NCBI RefSeq assembly: GCF_032586235.1
Contig: NZ_JAWHTD010000005.1
Coordinates: 1 to 64,000 of the forward strand
Length of the DNA stretch: 64,000 nt
Direction: 5' to 3'
Source: Aestuariicoccus sp032586235
Lineage (GTDB): Bacteria; Pseudomonadota; Alphaproteobacteria; Rhodobacterales; Rhodobacteraceae
Under the pieces are notes generated by a model. It was not told where the DNA came from, searched no databases, and saw only the letters and a list, made by a program, of their open reading frames with translations. This document shows positions 1-9,440 of this stretch, one piece after another. A program made the position numbers and the translations under genes. Within the stretch, counting starts at the first letter, position 1. Each line of letters starts with the position of its first letter.

Positions 1-90
1 CGAACAACGGCATGCTGTCGCCCATTGACTATGAGATCAGACAGCAAAAACTGAACGAGGCAGGTGTCTAGGAAATCTAGGGGCACCTCA
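1..90 (+). mobile_element. Right end of an IS3-family insertion sequence (left part outside window)
   Basis: The window opens inside the last codons of an IS3-like transposase, followed by 19 non-coding bases that end in CACCTCA. Read from outside inward this end starts TGAGGTGCCCC, which has the 5'-TG form expected of IS3-family terminal inverted repeats. The left end and the body lie outside the window, so the element boundary at 90 is inferred from this one end only. It abuts a degraded recombinase gene, so the area downstream of the rRNA operon looks like a mobile-element landing zone. Confidence 0.45.
3..71 (+). CDS. IS3-family transposase (OrfB), C-terminal 22 residues only
   Basis: The reading frame gives NNGMLSPIDYEIRQQKLNEAGV and then TAG. 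The LSP-x-DYE motif followed by a short basic tail is the usual C-terminus of the DDE transposase OrfB of IS3-group elements. The catalytic core is off the left edge, so activity cannot be judged. The stop lies 19 bases before the proposed terminal repeat, a normal arrangement for these elements. Confidence 0.5.
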   Translation, partial: NNGMLSPIDYEIRQQKLNEAGV

Positions 91-151
91 CATCGTAACA
101 CTTTCCGAAAGCGAGATCAGCGAACTGCAAATCGGCCTGAAAGTTACGATG
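91..151. repeat. Short inverted repeat beside the IS end
   Basis: CATCGTAAC (91-99) is repeated inverted as GTTACGATG (143-151), a perfect 9-bp match around a 43-base interior. It begins directly at the proposed IS boundary. It may be a remnant of a second small element or chance; nothing else supports it. Confidence 0.25.
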
Positions 152-173
152 GGCGCGCTCTGTCTGAGGGACC

Positions 174-798
174 TTGCGGACAAGACCCGACGGCCTGCGC
201 AAACACTTGATGGAGCCGGAGCTCTTCAACGAGTTCTGTTTGGAGTTCACGCGCAAGGTGAACCGCCTTGGGATCGAGCGTGGCGCGGATCTGGTAGGAT
301 GGCAGCGAGAGTTTGAACGGGTTGATCGTGAGTTGGACAAGATGGTCGAGGCCATTCTTCAGGGCTTCCCGCCGCTCAAGCTGAAGGACAAAGCCGAACT
401 GGCTGAGTTGCTGCCGAATGCCGATGAGCCGCCGCCCCTGTCGCATCCAAACATGGCACATATCTATCACGAGCGGGTCTGCAAGCTCTGCGAGAACCTT
501 CTCCGCGAAGAAGAACGCGCGCCAGCGGTCGATGTGCTGCGGTCGCTCATAGAACAAGTGACACTCATGCCTGACAATGGGAATTGGCGAATAACCTGCG
601 CGGCGATTTGGGCGCGATCTTGCGCTTTGCGGCAGGAAAGAAAAACCCCGACTTCCTTTCGGAGGCCGAGGCACTGGACAACCTGCTATCGCAGGGATCG
701 TTGGTTGCGGGAGGGCGCAACAGACGATCTCTGCGCTCGATGTCCCAAAACGCAAAAAACCTCCGCGGCAGGACTGGCGGAGGCGTCGCAAGTAACGT

Positions 799-820
<22 letters not shown>
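174..820 (+). pseudogene. Serine site-specific recombinase, 5'-truncated and frameshifted remnant
   Basis: The first frame matches the C-terminal part of large serine recombinases: GLRKHLMEPELFNEFCLEFT, then a coiled-coil-like region, PPPLSHPNMAHIYHERV, and a segment around LRSLIEQVTLMPDNG. Near base 578 homology moves to another frame (RGDLGAILRFAAGKKNPDF, residues 5-23 of the new frame), consistent with loss of one G in the GGG tract. The resolvase catalytic domain and recombinase domain are missing, and the coiled-coil stretch also looks shortened. It sits between an IS end and the rRNA operon, with its 3' part running over the rRNA terminator on the opposite strand. I read it as a decayed integration module; no function is likely. 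The original frame runs on to 842 inside the antisense of tRNA-fMet, which is an artefact. Confidence 0.7.
754..783 (-). terminator. Rho-independent terminator of the rRNA operon
   Basis: On the minus strand CCTCCGC and GCGGAGG form a 7-bp GC-rich stem with a 10-base loop, followed directly by TTTTTT (754-759). It lies 16 bases past the 3' end of tRNA-fMet, where the operon should end. Confidence 0.8.
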
Positions 821-875
<55 letters not shown>

Positions 876-950
876 CCAAAGCGCGCCTCAGGTCTTTTTA
901 TAAGGTCTGAGGCACATCGAAAGAGAGATACACATTCGGTTCTTACTAGG

Positions 951-1065
951 TTTGGCGATGACCTACTCTCCCACGTCTTAAGACGCAGTACCATTGGCGC
1001 AACGGCACTTAACGGCCGGGTTCGGAATGGAGCCGGGTGTTTTGCTCGTGCTATGATCACCAAAC
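951..1065 (-). rRNA. rrf: 5S ribosomal RNA
   Basis: About 115 nt. The minus strand starts TTTGGTGATCATAGC and ends GGTCATCGCCAAA, so the two ends pair as helix I. The internal CCCGGCTCCATTCCGAACCC block is the conserved 5S core. It lies between 23S and tRNA-fMet. Ends are accurate to a few bases. Confidence 0.93.
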
Positions 1066-1570
1066 CGAGAAAGAACCAAATGTCCAAGTCACGTACACTG
1101 CGGTGTATGCTTTCAATCCGTATGAAGCCTGGCTTCTACTGGATCAAATCAAGCCTATCGGGCCATTAGTACCGGTCAACTGAACACATTACTGTGCTTA
1201 CATCTCCGGCCTATCGACGTGGTGGTCTTCCACGGCCCTCAGGGATACCTTGTTTTGAGGGGGGCTTCCCGCTTAGATGCCTTCAGCGGTTATCCTGTCC
1301 GATCATAGCTACCCTGCACTGCTGCTGGCGCAACAACAGGTCCACCAGTGGATCGTTCACCCCGGTCCTCTCGTACTAGGGGCAACTCCTCTCAAGTATC
1401 CTACACCCACGGCAGATAGGGACCGAACTGTCTCACGACGTTCTAAACCCAGCTCACGTACCTCTTTAAACGGCGAACAGCCGTACCCTTGGGACCTGCT
1501 CCAGCCCCAGGATGAGATGAGCCGACATCGAGGTGCCAAACACTGCCGTCGATATGGACTCTTGGGCAGT

Positions 1571-1619
<49 letters not shown>

Positions 1620-1761
1620 CCCACTTGGGACCACCGGATCACTATGGCCGTCTTTCGACTCTGCTCGACTTGTCAGTCTTGCAGTCAGGCTGGCTTCTGC
1701 CATTGCACTCAACGAGCGATTTCCGACCGCTCTGAGCCAACCTTCGCGCGCCTCCGTTACG

Positions 1762-1797
<36 letters not shown>

Positions 1798-2052
1798 ACA
1801 CAGGGTCCCGGATCCGGATAACGGACCGCGGTTAGACATCAAGCAAAGCAAGGGTGGTATCTCAAGGGTGGCTCCACAGAAACTGGCGTTACTGCTTCAA
1901 AGCCTACCACCTATCCTGCACATGCTTGGCCTGATGCCAATGTGAAGCTGTAGTAAAGGTGCACGGGGTCTTTCCGTCTAACCGCGGGAAGCCTGCATCT
2001 TGACAGGCAATTCAATTTCGCTGAGTCGATGTTGGAGACAGCGGGGAAGTCG

Positions 2053-2135
<83 letters not shown>

Positions 2136-2872
2136 TGGGCTTCAATTCAAGGCTCTCACCTCTCCTTTTAACCTTCAGGCACCGGGCAGGCGTCAGACCC
2201 TATACGTCGTCTTGCGACTTCGCAGAGCCCTGTGTTTTTAGTAAACAGTCGCCACCCCCTGGTTTGTGCCCCCAGCCCCTAGTTGCCTAGGAACCGGGCC
2301 TCCTTCTCGCGAACTTACGGAGGTATTTTGCCGAGTTCCTTCAACATCGTTCTCTCAAGCGCCTTGGTATTCTCTACCAGTCCACCTGTGTCGGTTTAGG
2401 GTACGATCTCATGATGGAGCTATTTCCAGGAACCAATCAGCGGCCCCTCCAATCCGATAAGGAGGAACAACCTTCATGATCCGTCACTTCCATCTGGCCC
2501 AGGAATATTAACCTGGTTCCCATCGACTACGCCTTTCGGCCTCGCCTTAGGGGTCGGCTTACCCTGCTCAGATTAGCTTTAAGCAGGAACCCTTGGACTT
2601 TCGGCGAGAGTGTCTCTCACACTCTTTGTCGCTACTCATGTCATCATTCTCGCTAGTGATCTCTCCACCGGATCGCTCACGCGCCGGCTTCACAGAAAGC
2701 ACCTTGTCCTCCATGACACCCAGAGGGGTGCTAAAGAGGATAGGTGCTATGTCACACTACGCTCTGCTACCATGCCTTACGGCATCCTAAGCTTCGGCTC
2801 ATGGCTTGAGCCCCGTTACATCTTCGCCGCAGGACAACTTATTTAGACCAGTGAGCTGTTACGCTATCTTTA

Positions 2873-2903
<31 letters not shown>

Positions 2904-3423
2904 TTGTTTTGGTCGTCCCACCTGCTTTCCCACTTAGCCATGAATTGGGGGCCTTAGCTGTAGGTCAGGGTTGTTTCCCTCTCCACTACGGACGTTAGCA
3001 TCCGCAGTGTGTCTGCCATCTAGTACTCCCGGGTATTCGGAGTTTGGTTAGGATCAGTAAGCCTGTGGGGCCCCATTACCCATCCAGTGCTCTACCCCCC
3101 GGGGTATTCGGATGACGCTCTACCTAAATAGATTTCGCAGAGAACCAGCTATCTCCGAGTTTGATTGGCCTTTCACCCCTAGGCACAACTCATCCCGACC
3201 TTTTTCAACAGGTGTGGGTTCGGACCTCCAGTAAGTGTTACCTTACCTTCATCCTGGTCATGCCTAGATCACTCGGTTTCGGGTCTGATCCATCTAACTC
3301 AACGCCCTATTAAGACTCGCTTTCGCTGCGCCTACACCTAACGGCTTAAGCTTGCTAGATAGACCAAGTCGATGACCCATTATACAAAAGGTACGCCGTC
3401 ACAAGACTGGACACTAATAACAA

Positions 3424-3942
3424 TCATCTTGTTGGAACGGTCACCCGCAACAGCACCGTCTCGATCCCCGGGTTGCCACCGTAAAGACCGGCGTTAGACC
3501 TGTGATCGTAGCTGATGCCGAATCGCCATCCCTGGCGATTGACATAGCCCAACTCTATCCCCGACCGAAATTCGATCAGACCGCCGAGGTCGAACCCGCC
3601 GTTATCGAAATAAAGGCCAGGCATCGAGTGCAGCTCGGCGTAGAGGCTGCGGCTGAAGTCGTATTTGTATGTGTTTCCAAACCCGACCCAGGTTTCGCCG
3701 TTTTCACCGACCGAAAGACCGACCGCAGGCTGAAATGGCCCACGCTTGTGGCCCAGATTGTACCTTAGGTAGACTTCGGCGGCCGGATCGGCGCGTCGTT
3801 CCAGAACCTCGCCTGCGGAAATCGCGATGCTTGGCTGCACGTCCGTGCGGCCAAAACAGCCCGTCTCAGTGCCGCAGTAATTGGCGCTCATGTCGGTCAG
3901 ACCGGCGATGATCATCAATACTGCAAAGGTTCCGTCTGCCAT
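3424..3942 (-). CDS. PagL-like lipid A 3-O-deacylase (acyloxyacyl hydrolase family) encoded inside the 23S rRNA gene
   Basis: A complete 172-residue protein with its own AGGAG ribosome-binding site 6 nt before ATG. The C-terminal half has the PagL pattern: YDHRSNAGLYGGNPGIE gives H147, S149 and E161, with the same spacing as the catalytic His126/Ser128/Glu140 of Pseudomonas PagL, plus the NPG element. The body shows alternating, aromatic-rich strands (WVGFGNTYKYDF, LYAELHSMPGLYF) as expected of an eight-strand outer-membrane barrel. The N-terminus has a short hydrophobic stretch (residues 6-16), a weak candidate signal. The length equals typical PagL (about 170). PagL removes the 3-linked acyl chain of lipid A in the outer membrane, altering envelope charge and immune recognition. 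The gene is transcribed in the same direction as the rRNA and has no visible promoter of its own, so I infer expression from the rRNA transcript. The stop codon falls inside the IVS stem. Confidence 0.82.
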   Translation of the reverse strand: MADGTFAVLMIIAGLTDMSANYCGTETGCFGRTDVQPSIAISAGEVLERRADPAAEVYLRYNLGHKRGPFQPAVGLSVGENGETWVGFGNTYKYDFSRSLYAELHSMPGLYFDNGGFDLGGLIEFRSGIELGYVNRQGWRFGISYDHRSNAGLYGGNPGIETVLLRVTVPTR

Positions 3943-3948
3943 GTCATG

Positions 3949-3964
3949 CTCCTGTTTTCACAGG
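3949..3964 (-). promoter_or_regulatory. Ribosome-binding site of the IVS gene, partly held in a GAAA-loop hairpin
   Basis: On the transcript CCUGU-GAAA-ACAGG (3951-3964) forms a 5-bp stem closed by a GNRA tetraloop. Its 3' arm overlaps the AGGAG Shine-Dalgarno sequence (3949-3953) of the PagL-like gene. Folding could lower translation; this is inferred from sequence only. Confidence 0.5.
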
Positions 3965-4559
3965 GACATGGCCCAGATTGTCATTAGAGTCCAGTCAAGC
4001 TCCGACTGATTGTAGGCGTTCGGTTTCAGGTACTGTTTCACTCCCCTCGTCGGGGTGCTTTTCACCTTTCCCTCACGGTACTGGTTCGCTATCGGTCAGT
4101 AAGGAGTACTTAGCCTTCGAGGGTGGTCCCCCGATCTTCAGACAGGATTTCACGTGTCCCGCCCTACTTAATACGTCCTATCGAGCTTCCCATACGGGGC
4201 TGTCACCCGCTATGGCTGATCTTTCCAGATCATTCTGGTCACTCTCAAGGCTCGGCTGGTCCGCGTTCGCTCGCCGCTACTAGCAGAGTATCAATTGATT
4301 TCCTTTCCTCCGGGTACTTAGATGTTTCAGTTCCCCGGGTTTGCCTTTATAACCCTATGTATTCAGGTCATAAATACCTGTTTCAGCCCATTATTGATTG
4401 CAGAGCAAACAATAACAAACTGTCAGGTGGGTTGCCCCATTCGGAGATCTTTGGATCAAAGCCTATTCTCGGCTCCCCAAAGCTTATCGCAGAGTATCAC
4501 GTCCTTCATCGCCTCTTACTGCCAAGGCATCCACCAAACGCCCTTCTCGCGCTTGATTT

Positions 4560-4914
4560 GATCCAGAAAAAGACAGGCTTTCGCCGGTCACGATATGGAA
4601 GCTGGATAGAAACCACACCTTCTTCTGAACCAAAAGCATACTTTCCCGCTCGAACCTGATGGTTCGAACTTGTGTGATGGTTAATCACACGGGTTAGTGT
4701 ACTTGACTTGGACAACGATTGCTCGTTTCAGAAGGGATATGCGGTTCCGGCCGGCTAGACCAGAAACACACCGGCCGCCCTGAGGCGGCACCAACTGAGA
4801 TTTCCACTTACTTATGGAAATCAAGCAATGTTGATTTTGTATCTCTCTATACGATGTCAATGCGTCCGATTGGACGGCAAAGCGCTTGATGCGCTTAACG
4901 GTCAAATCATGACT
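4560..4914 (-). other. Internal transcribed spacer between tRNA-Ala and 23S
   Basis: A 355-base spacer of the rRNA operon with no tRNA, no plausible protein gene and no obvious repeat. It contains the precursor sequence that pairs with the 23S 3' flank. Apparent short reading frames here are not supported. Confidence 0.8.
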
Positions 4915-4990
4915 TGGTGGAGCCTAGCGGGATCGAACCGCTGACCTCCTGAATGCAAATCAGGCGCTCTCCCAGCTGAGCTAAGGCCCC
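4915..4990 (-). tRNA. tRNA-Ala (TGC)
   Basis: A 76-nt cloverleaf with encoded CCA. The acceptor starts GGGGCCT, the anticodon loop is TTTGCAT and the T-arm reads GGTTCGATCCC. It sits in the 16S-23S spacer after tRNA-Ile. Confidence 0.95.
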
Positions 4991-4998
4991 ATAAGTTA

Positions 4999-5075
<77 letters not shown>

Positions 5076-5205
5076 ATGCAGGCCGGTGGCCTGAAATCTT
5101 TATCCGAAGAGATATGAGGACGGCCTGGTCCGTCTGATGTTGATCGGCAAAGGTACCGATCATGCTAAGTGTTTCACGATCCGGGCGGACCCGAATTCTA
5201 GAAAC

Positions 5206-6678
<1,473 letters not shown>

Positions 6679-6911
6679 GAAAAGCTGTTACCAGCTTATC
6701 CTTGACGTTCGAACCTCTGCACATCTCATCAGCCGGCTAAGGCTGATGAAGTCATCTGTTTGTTGTGCTTCAGGTTACCGAAGTAACGCAAAGCCGTACA
6801 AACAGTGAAGCTGACTATCCATCATCGGGCCGAGGCCCTAGGTAGTTGATATGCAGGTGTTGATCCATCGAATGAACCAGAGCCGCCCACATATCTCTTC
6901 AGATACTAGCG

Positions 6912-6924
6912 ATTTCAAAGAGCG
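6912..6924 (-). promoter_or_regulatory. boxA-like antitermination element in the rRNA leader
   Basis: The minus strand reads CGCTCTTTGAAAT, close to the boxA consensus YGCTCTTTAACA that loads Nus factors for rRNA antitermination. It lies about 235 bases before 16S in the untranslated leader, which spans roughly 6679-7066. I see no gene elsewhere in the leader. Confidence 0.55.
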
Positions 6925-7072
6925 TAGAGACAAAATCGACTGGATGCGCCCTAACTTCTTTGGCGCGCCCCGCCTTGTCTGCCTCTGATGTTTGCCTCGC
7001 TTCCCTCTAGAGCGTTGCTCCGTCGTTCCGTCTGGCGTCCCGTTGTGCGCCTCAGCGCCGCCGGTGAGGGGG

Positions 7073-7101
7073 GTTCTACGGTTTGATGCGGGGGTCCGCA
7101 A
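7073..7101 (-). promoter_or_regulatory. rRNA operon promoter
   Basis: On the minus strand TTGCGG (7096-7101) is followed after exactly 17 bases by TAGAAC (7073-7078). Expected transcription start is near 7066. The hexamers resemble rrn promoters of Rhodobacter relatives, and AT-rich sequence lies directly upstream as an UP-element would. Confidence 0.65.
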
Positions 7102-7113
7102 GCGGTTTTTTCG

Positions 7114-7131
7114 AGAAAAAGTACTTTTTCT
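7114..7131. repeat. Perfect 18-bp palindrome upstream of the rRNA promoter
   Basis: AGAAAAAGTACTTTTTCT is a perfect palindrome centred about 21 bases upstream of the -35 element. It could be a UP-element, a protein-binding site or simply AT-rich promoter context. Confidence 0.5.
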
Positions 7132-7289
7132 TCAGAATTCCTATTTTCCCATTGAAATCAGCGCCTTACGTTACAAAAATTTCTCGAAACAGGCCTTTTC
7201 GGCAATTTTTGCTCTGCAGTGCAGCGTGGCGCGACACCAGATTTAGGGTTTCCCACAGGCTTATCCCCAAGCCCCCCGGCAAATCACCG

Positions 7290-7467
7290 GACTCACCCCC
7301 CTGAATCATCTCATCAACAGCCGGAATCGTGGCGACTCGTGGCGGGTGACTCGGCGATTCCGGGCGATTCACCCGGTCACCACCCAAATTTTTTCCTGAA
7401 TCGGGTTCGAATCTGGCCCTGCCCGCCCGACTCGGCCCCAAAGCCCGGGTCGCGCGGCGCCTGAATC
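7290..7467. repeat. Cluster of 11 GANTC (CcrM-type methylation) sites
   Basis: GANTC occurs at 7290, 7303, 7324, 7334, 7348, 7356, 7366, 7398, 7409, 7429 and 7463: 11 sites in 178 bases, where fewer than one is expected by a hand estimate at about 60% GC. GANTC is the target of the cell-cycle methyltransferase CcrM in alphaproteobacteria. The cluster lies between the msrQ stop and the rRNA promoter, with TTATCCCCA (7261-7269, one mismatch to the DnaA box) at its edge. No gene lies in 7102-7482. Confidence 0.8.
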
Positions 7468-7482
7468 GGGGCAAATCGGGCG

Positions 7483-8091
7483 TCAAACTGCCTGTTTGCT
7501 ACGCGCCGGACGAATCCGCAGCGCCAGGAGGGCCAGGATCGCCCCCAAATAGGCCAGCGGCTCGATCTGGAAGCCCTTCACCAGCATCACGTAGTGAATC
7601 GCCCCCAGCAGAACCGCGCCATAGGTCAGCTTGTGCAGTTGCCGCCATTTCGGCCCCAGCTTGCGGACCGACCAGTTGTTCGACGTCGCCGCAAGTGGCA
7701 GCAGCAGCGCAAAGGCCGCCATGCCGACCGTTATATAAGGACGCTTCAGGATGTCGGCCCAGATCTGGCTGACGATCTGTACATCCAGCACCAGCCACAC
7801 CAGCAGGTGCAGCGCCACATAGACAAAGGCCATGACGCCGATGGCGCGGCGGAACTTCAGCAGGTTGATGCCTGCGTGACGGCGCAGCGGCGTCACCGCC
7901 AGCCCGGCGATCAGAAGTTGCAGGGCGATCTCGCCCAGCCGGTGCTCCAGCTCCTTGATCGGCTCGACCCCAAGACCACCGGTTACACCGAGATAGAGCA
8001 GCCACGGAACGGGAAGCGCGCACATTATATATAGGGCCCAGCTGGGCACCCTGCGCGCGGTCTGGTTTATGCGGTCCGCAAGCAACGTCAT
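7483..8091 (-). CDS. msrQ: Protein-methionine-sulfoxide reductase heme-binding subunit MsrQ
   Basis: A 202-residue integral membrane b-type heme protein that feeds electrons from the inner membrane to the periplasmic molybdoenzyme MsrP, which repairs oxidised methionines in envelope proteins. It shows about six hydrophobic helices (for example WALYIMCALPVPWLLYLG and VMAFVYVALHLLVWLVL), and histidines in HLLVWL and GAIHYVML are heme-ligand candidates. I chose ATG at 8091 because it forms an ATGA overlap with the stop of the preceding small gene and gives the family length of about 200. An upstream in-frame ATG at 8100 is possible. It is the last gene of the msrP operon; the GANTC-rich spacer follows. 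Confidence 0.9.
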   Translation of the reverse strand: MTLLADRINQTARRVPSWALYIMCALPVPWLLYLGVTGGLGVEPIKELEHRLGEIALQLLIAGLAVTPLRRHAGINLLKFRRAIGVMAFVYVALHLLVWLVLDVQIVSQIWADILKRPYITVGMAAFALLLPLAATSNNWSVRKLGPKWRQLHKLTYGAVLLGAIHYVMLVKGFQIEPLAYLGAILALLALRIRPARSKQAV

Positions 8092-8294
8092 GCGCAGCAT
8101 CCGTTGCCGTCCTGAACCGGCGGGCACGGAACCGTTCCGTAGGAACAATAGACGCAGCAATCGCCGGGATTGGGCCGCAGCACGGCGCCGCAGCCCTTGC
8201 AGTCGTAAAAGAACTGGCAGGCGTCCTCGGGCATCGTCTCGACGCTTTGATGTCCGCAGTGCGGGCATGTGAGAGTAGAGATCAATTCGGCCAT
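8088..8294 (-). CDS. GDCCVxC domain-containing small cysteine-rich protein
   Basis: A 68-residue protein with 11 cysteines: CPHC (10-13), CQFFYDCKGC (26-35), the signature GDCCVYCSYGTVPCP (44-58) and a terminal GCC. This matches the GDCCVxC family, some members of which are selenoproteins with Sec at a signature Cys; here all positions are ordinary Cys codons. The CxxC pairs suggest metal binding or thiol redox chemistry, and there is no signal peptide. The gene lies between msrP (34-base gap) and msrQ, whose start overlaps its stop as ATGA, so the three are probably co-transcribed and this one is coupled to msrQ. A role alongside methionine sulfoxide repair is an inference from position. The function of the family is not established to my knowledge. 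Confidence 0.8.
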   Translation of the reverse strand: MAELISTLTCPHCGHQSVETMPEDACQFFYDCKGCGAVLRPNPGDCCVYCSYGTVPCPPVQDGNGCCA

Positions 8295-8328
8295 GTCGGC
8301 CCCCATTGTCTGCCGCGCCGCCGCAGGT

Positions 8329-9231
8329 TCAGAAATTCTCGGCCAGGTCCATGCCGGCATAGAGGCTGGCGACCTCTTCTTCGTAGCCGTTGAACATCAG
8401 CGTCGGCTGGCGGCGCGAGAAAAGGCCGCCGCCGATGCGCCGCTCGGTCGCCTGGCTCCAGCGCGGGTGATCCACGTTCGGGTTCACATTACTATAGAAA
8501 CCGTATTCCCGCGCGTTCGCTTTGTTCCAGCTGGTCGGCGGCTCGTCCTCGGTCAGGGTAATGCGCACGATCGACTTGATCGACTTGAAGCCGTATTTCC
8601 ACGGCACCACCAGCCGCAGCGGCGCGCCGTTCTGGTTGGGAATGGTGCGACCGTAAATCCCCGTCGCGATCATCGTCAGCGGATGCAGCGCCTCGTCCAG
8701 CCGCAGCCCCTCGACATAGGGCCAGTCCAGCACCGGATAGGCGAGCCCCGGCATTTCCTCGGGACGGTAGGCGGTTTCGAAGGCCACGTATTTCGCGCCC
8801 GACTGAACGCCCGCCATCTGCAGCAGATCGGCCAGCTCGAACCCGTTCCAGGGCACCACCATCGACCAGGCCTCGACACAGCGGAAGCGATAGATACGTT
8901 CCTCGACGGTCATCGCCTCCATGATCTGGTCAAAGCCATAGTCGCCGGGGCGGTCCACCAGCCCGTCGATCTTGACCGACCAGGGATCGGTGGTCAGCTG
9001 GCCCGCGTATTTCGGCGGATCGGACTTGCCGGTACCGAACTCATAGTAATTGCAGTAGTTGGTGATGTCCTCGAACGCGTTCGGTTCCAGCGCCTCTTGC
9101 GCCTGCGCCTTGCCGCCCACGCCGAGGATCGAGCCCGCCGCCATACCCGCAATGATCTGCCTGCGGTTCAGAAACGCCGCCTCGGGCGTGACGTCGGCGT
9201 GAGTCAGGTCGTTTTTCCAGCGAAAGGCCAT
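8329..9231 (-). CDS. msrP: Protein-methionine-sulfoxide reductase catalytic subunit MsrP
   Basis: A 300-residue periplasmic molybdopterin enzyme (YedY/sulfite-oxidase fold) that reduces methionine sulfoxide in envelope proteins using electrons from MsrQ. The N-terminus carries a Tat signal with twin arginine in NRRQIIAG (RR at 23-24) and a cleavage region near AQAQ (42-45). The molybdenum ligand is the Cys of FRCVEAW (C118). GAPLRLVVPWKYGFKSIK is the family signature near residue 205. The gene leads the operon msrP-GDCCVxC-msrQ. Length and domain content are complete. Confidence 0.94.
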   Translation of the reverse strand: MAFRWKNDLTHADVTPEAAFLNRRQIIAGMAAGSILGVGGKAQAQEALEPNAFEDITNYCNYYEFGTGKSDPPKYAGQLTTDPWSVKIDGLVDRPGDYGFDQIMEAMTVEERIYRFRCVEAWSMVVPWNGFELADLLQMAGVQSGAKYVAFETAYRPEEMPGLAYPVLDWPYVEGLRLDEALHPLTMIATGIYGRTIPNQNGAPLRLVVPWKYGFKSIKSIVRITLTEDEPPTSWNKANAREYGFYSNVNPNVDHPRWSQATERRIGGGLFSRRQPTLMFNGYEEEVASLYAGMDLAENF

Positions 9232-9440
9232 AGCGTTCTCCGTCGTTTCTTTCCTTCTAGGTAGGGGGACACACCGCCCCGGTCCAATAAAGGCGTGTCA
9301 CGTCTGCGTGCCAGAATTGTAACACGGCATCCGCCCTGGCCCTTGCCACGCACTGTTGATTTGCATCATTCCAGACAGTCCCCCTGTCGGTTACGGTCGG
9401 ATGCCAATCGTCAGCGGCAACAATAAAGGAGTGCCCTCTC

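Larger units (their letters stand above)
3402..3999 (-). other. 23S rRNA helix-25 intervening sequence (IVS) with long flanking stem
   Basis: The two edges of the insertion are complementary. On the transcript the 5' arm (3975-3999, CUUGACUGGACUCUAAUGAC...) pairs with the 3' arm (3402-3427): about 20 Watson-Crick pairs, one G-U and three U-U mismatches in 24 positions. Long imperfect stems at helix 25 are the known hallmark of IVSs that RNase III excises from 23S precursors, leaving two unligated rRNA pieces (described for Salmonella and others). The interior is almost filled by one protein-coding gene. IVS-encoded proteins known to me are S23-type four-helix bundles; this one is not. Confidence 0.85.

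Noticed and set aside
7102..7482. Chromosome replication origin
   Set aside because: AT-rich DNA, a DnaA-box-like site and GANTC clustering are suggestive, but there is only one good DnaA-like box and no parAB, dnaA or hemE neighbour; kept as a GANTC finding only.
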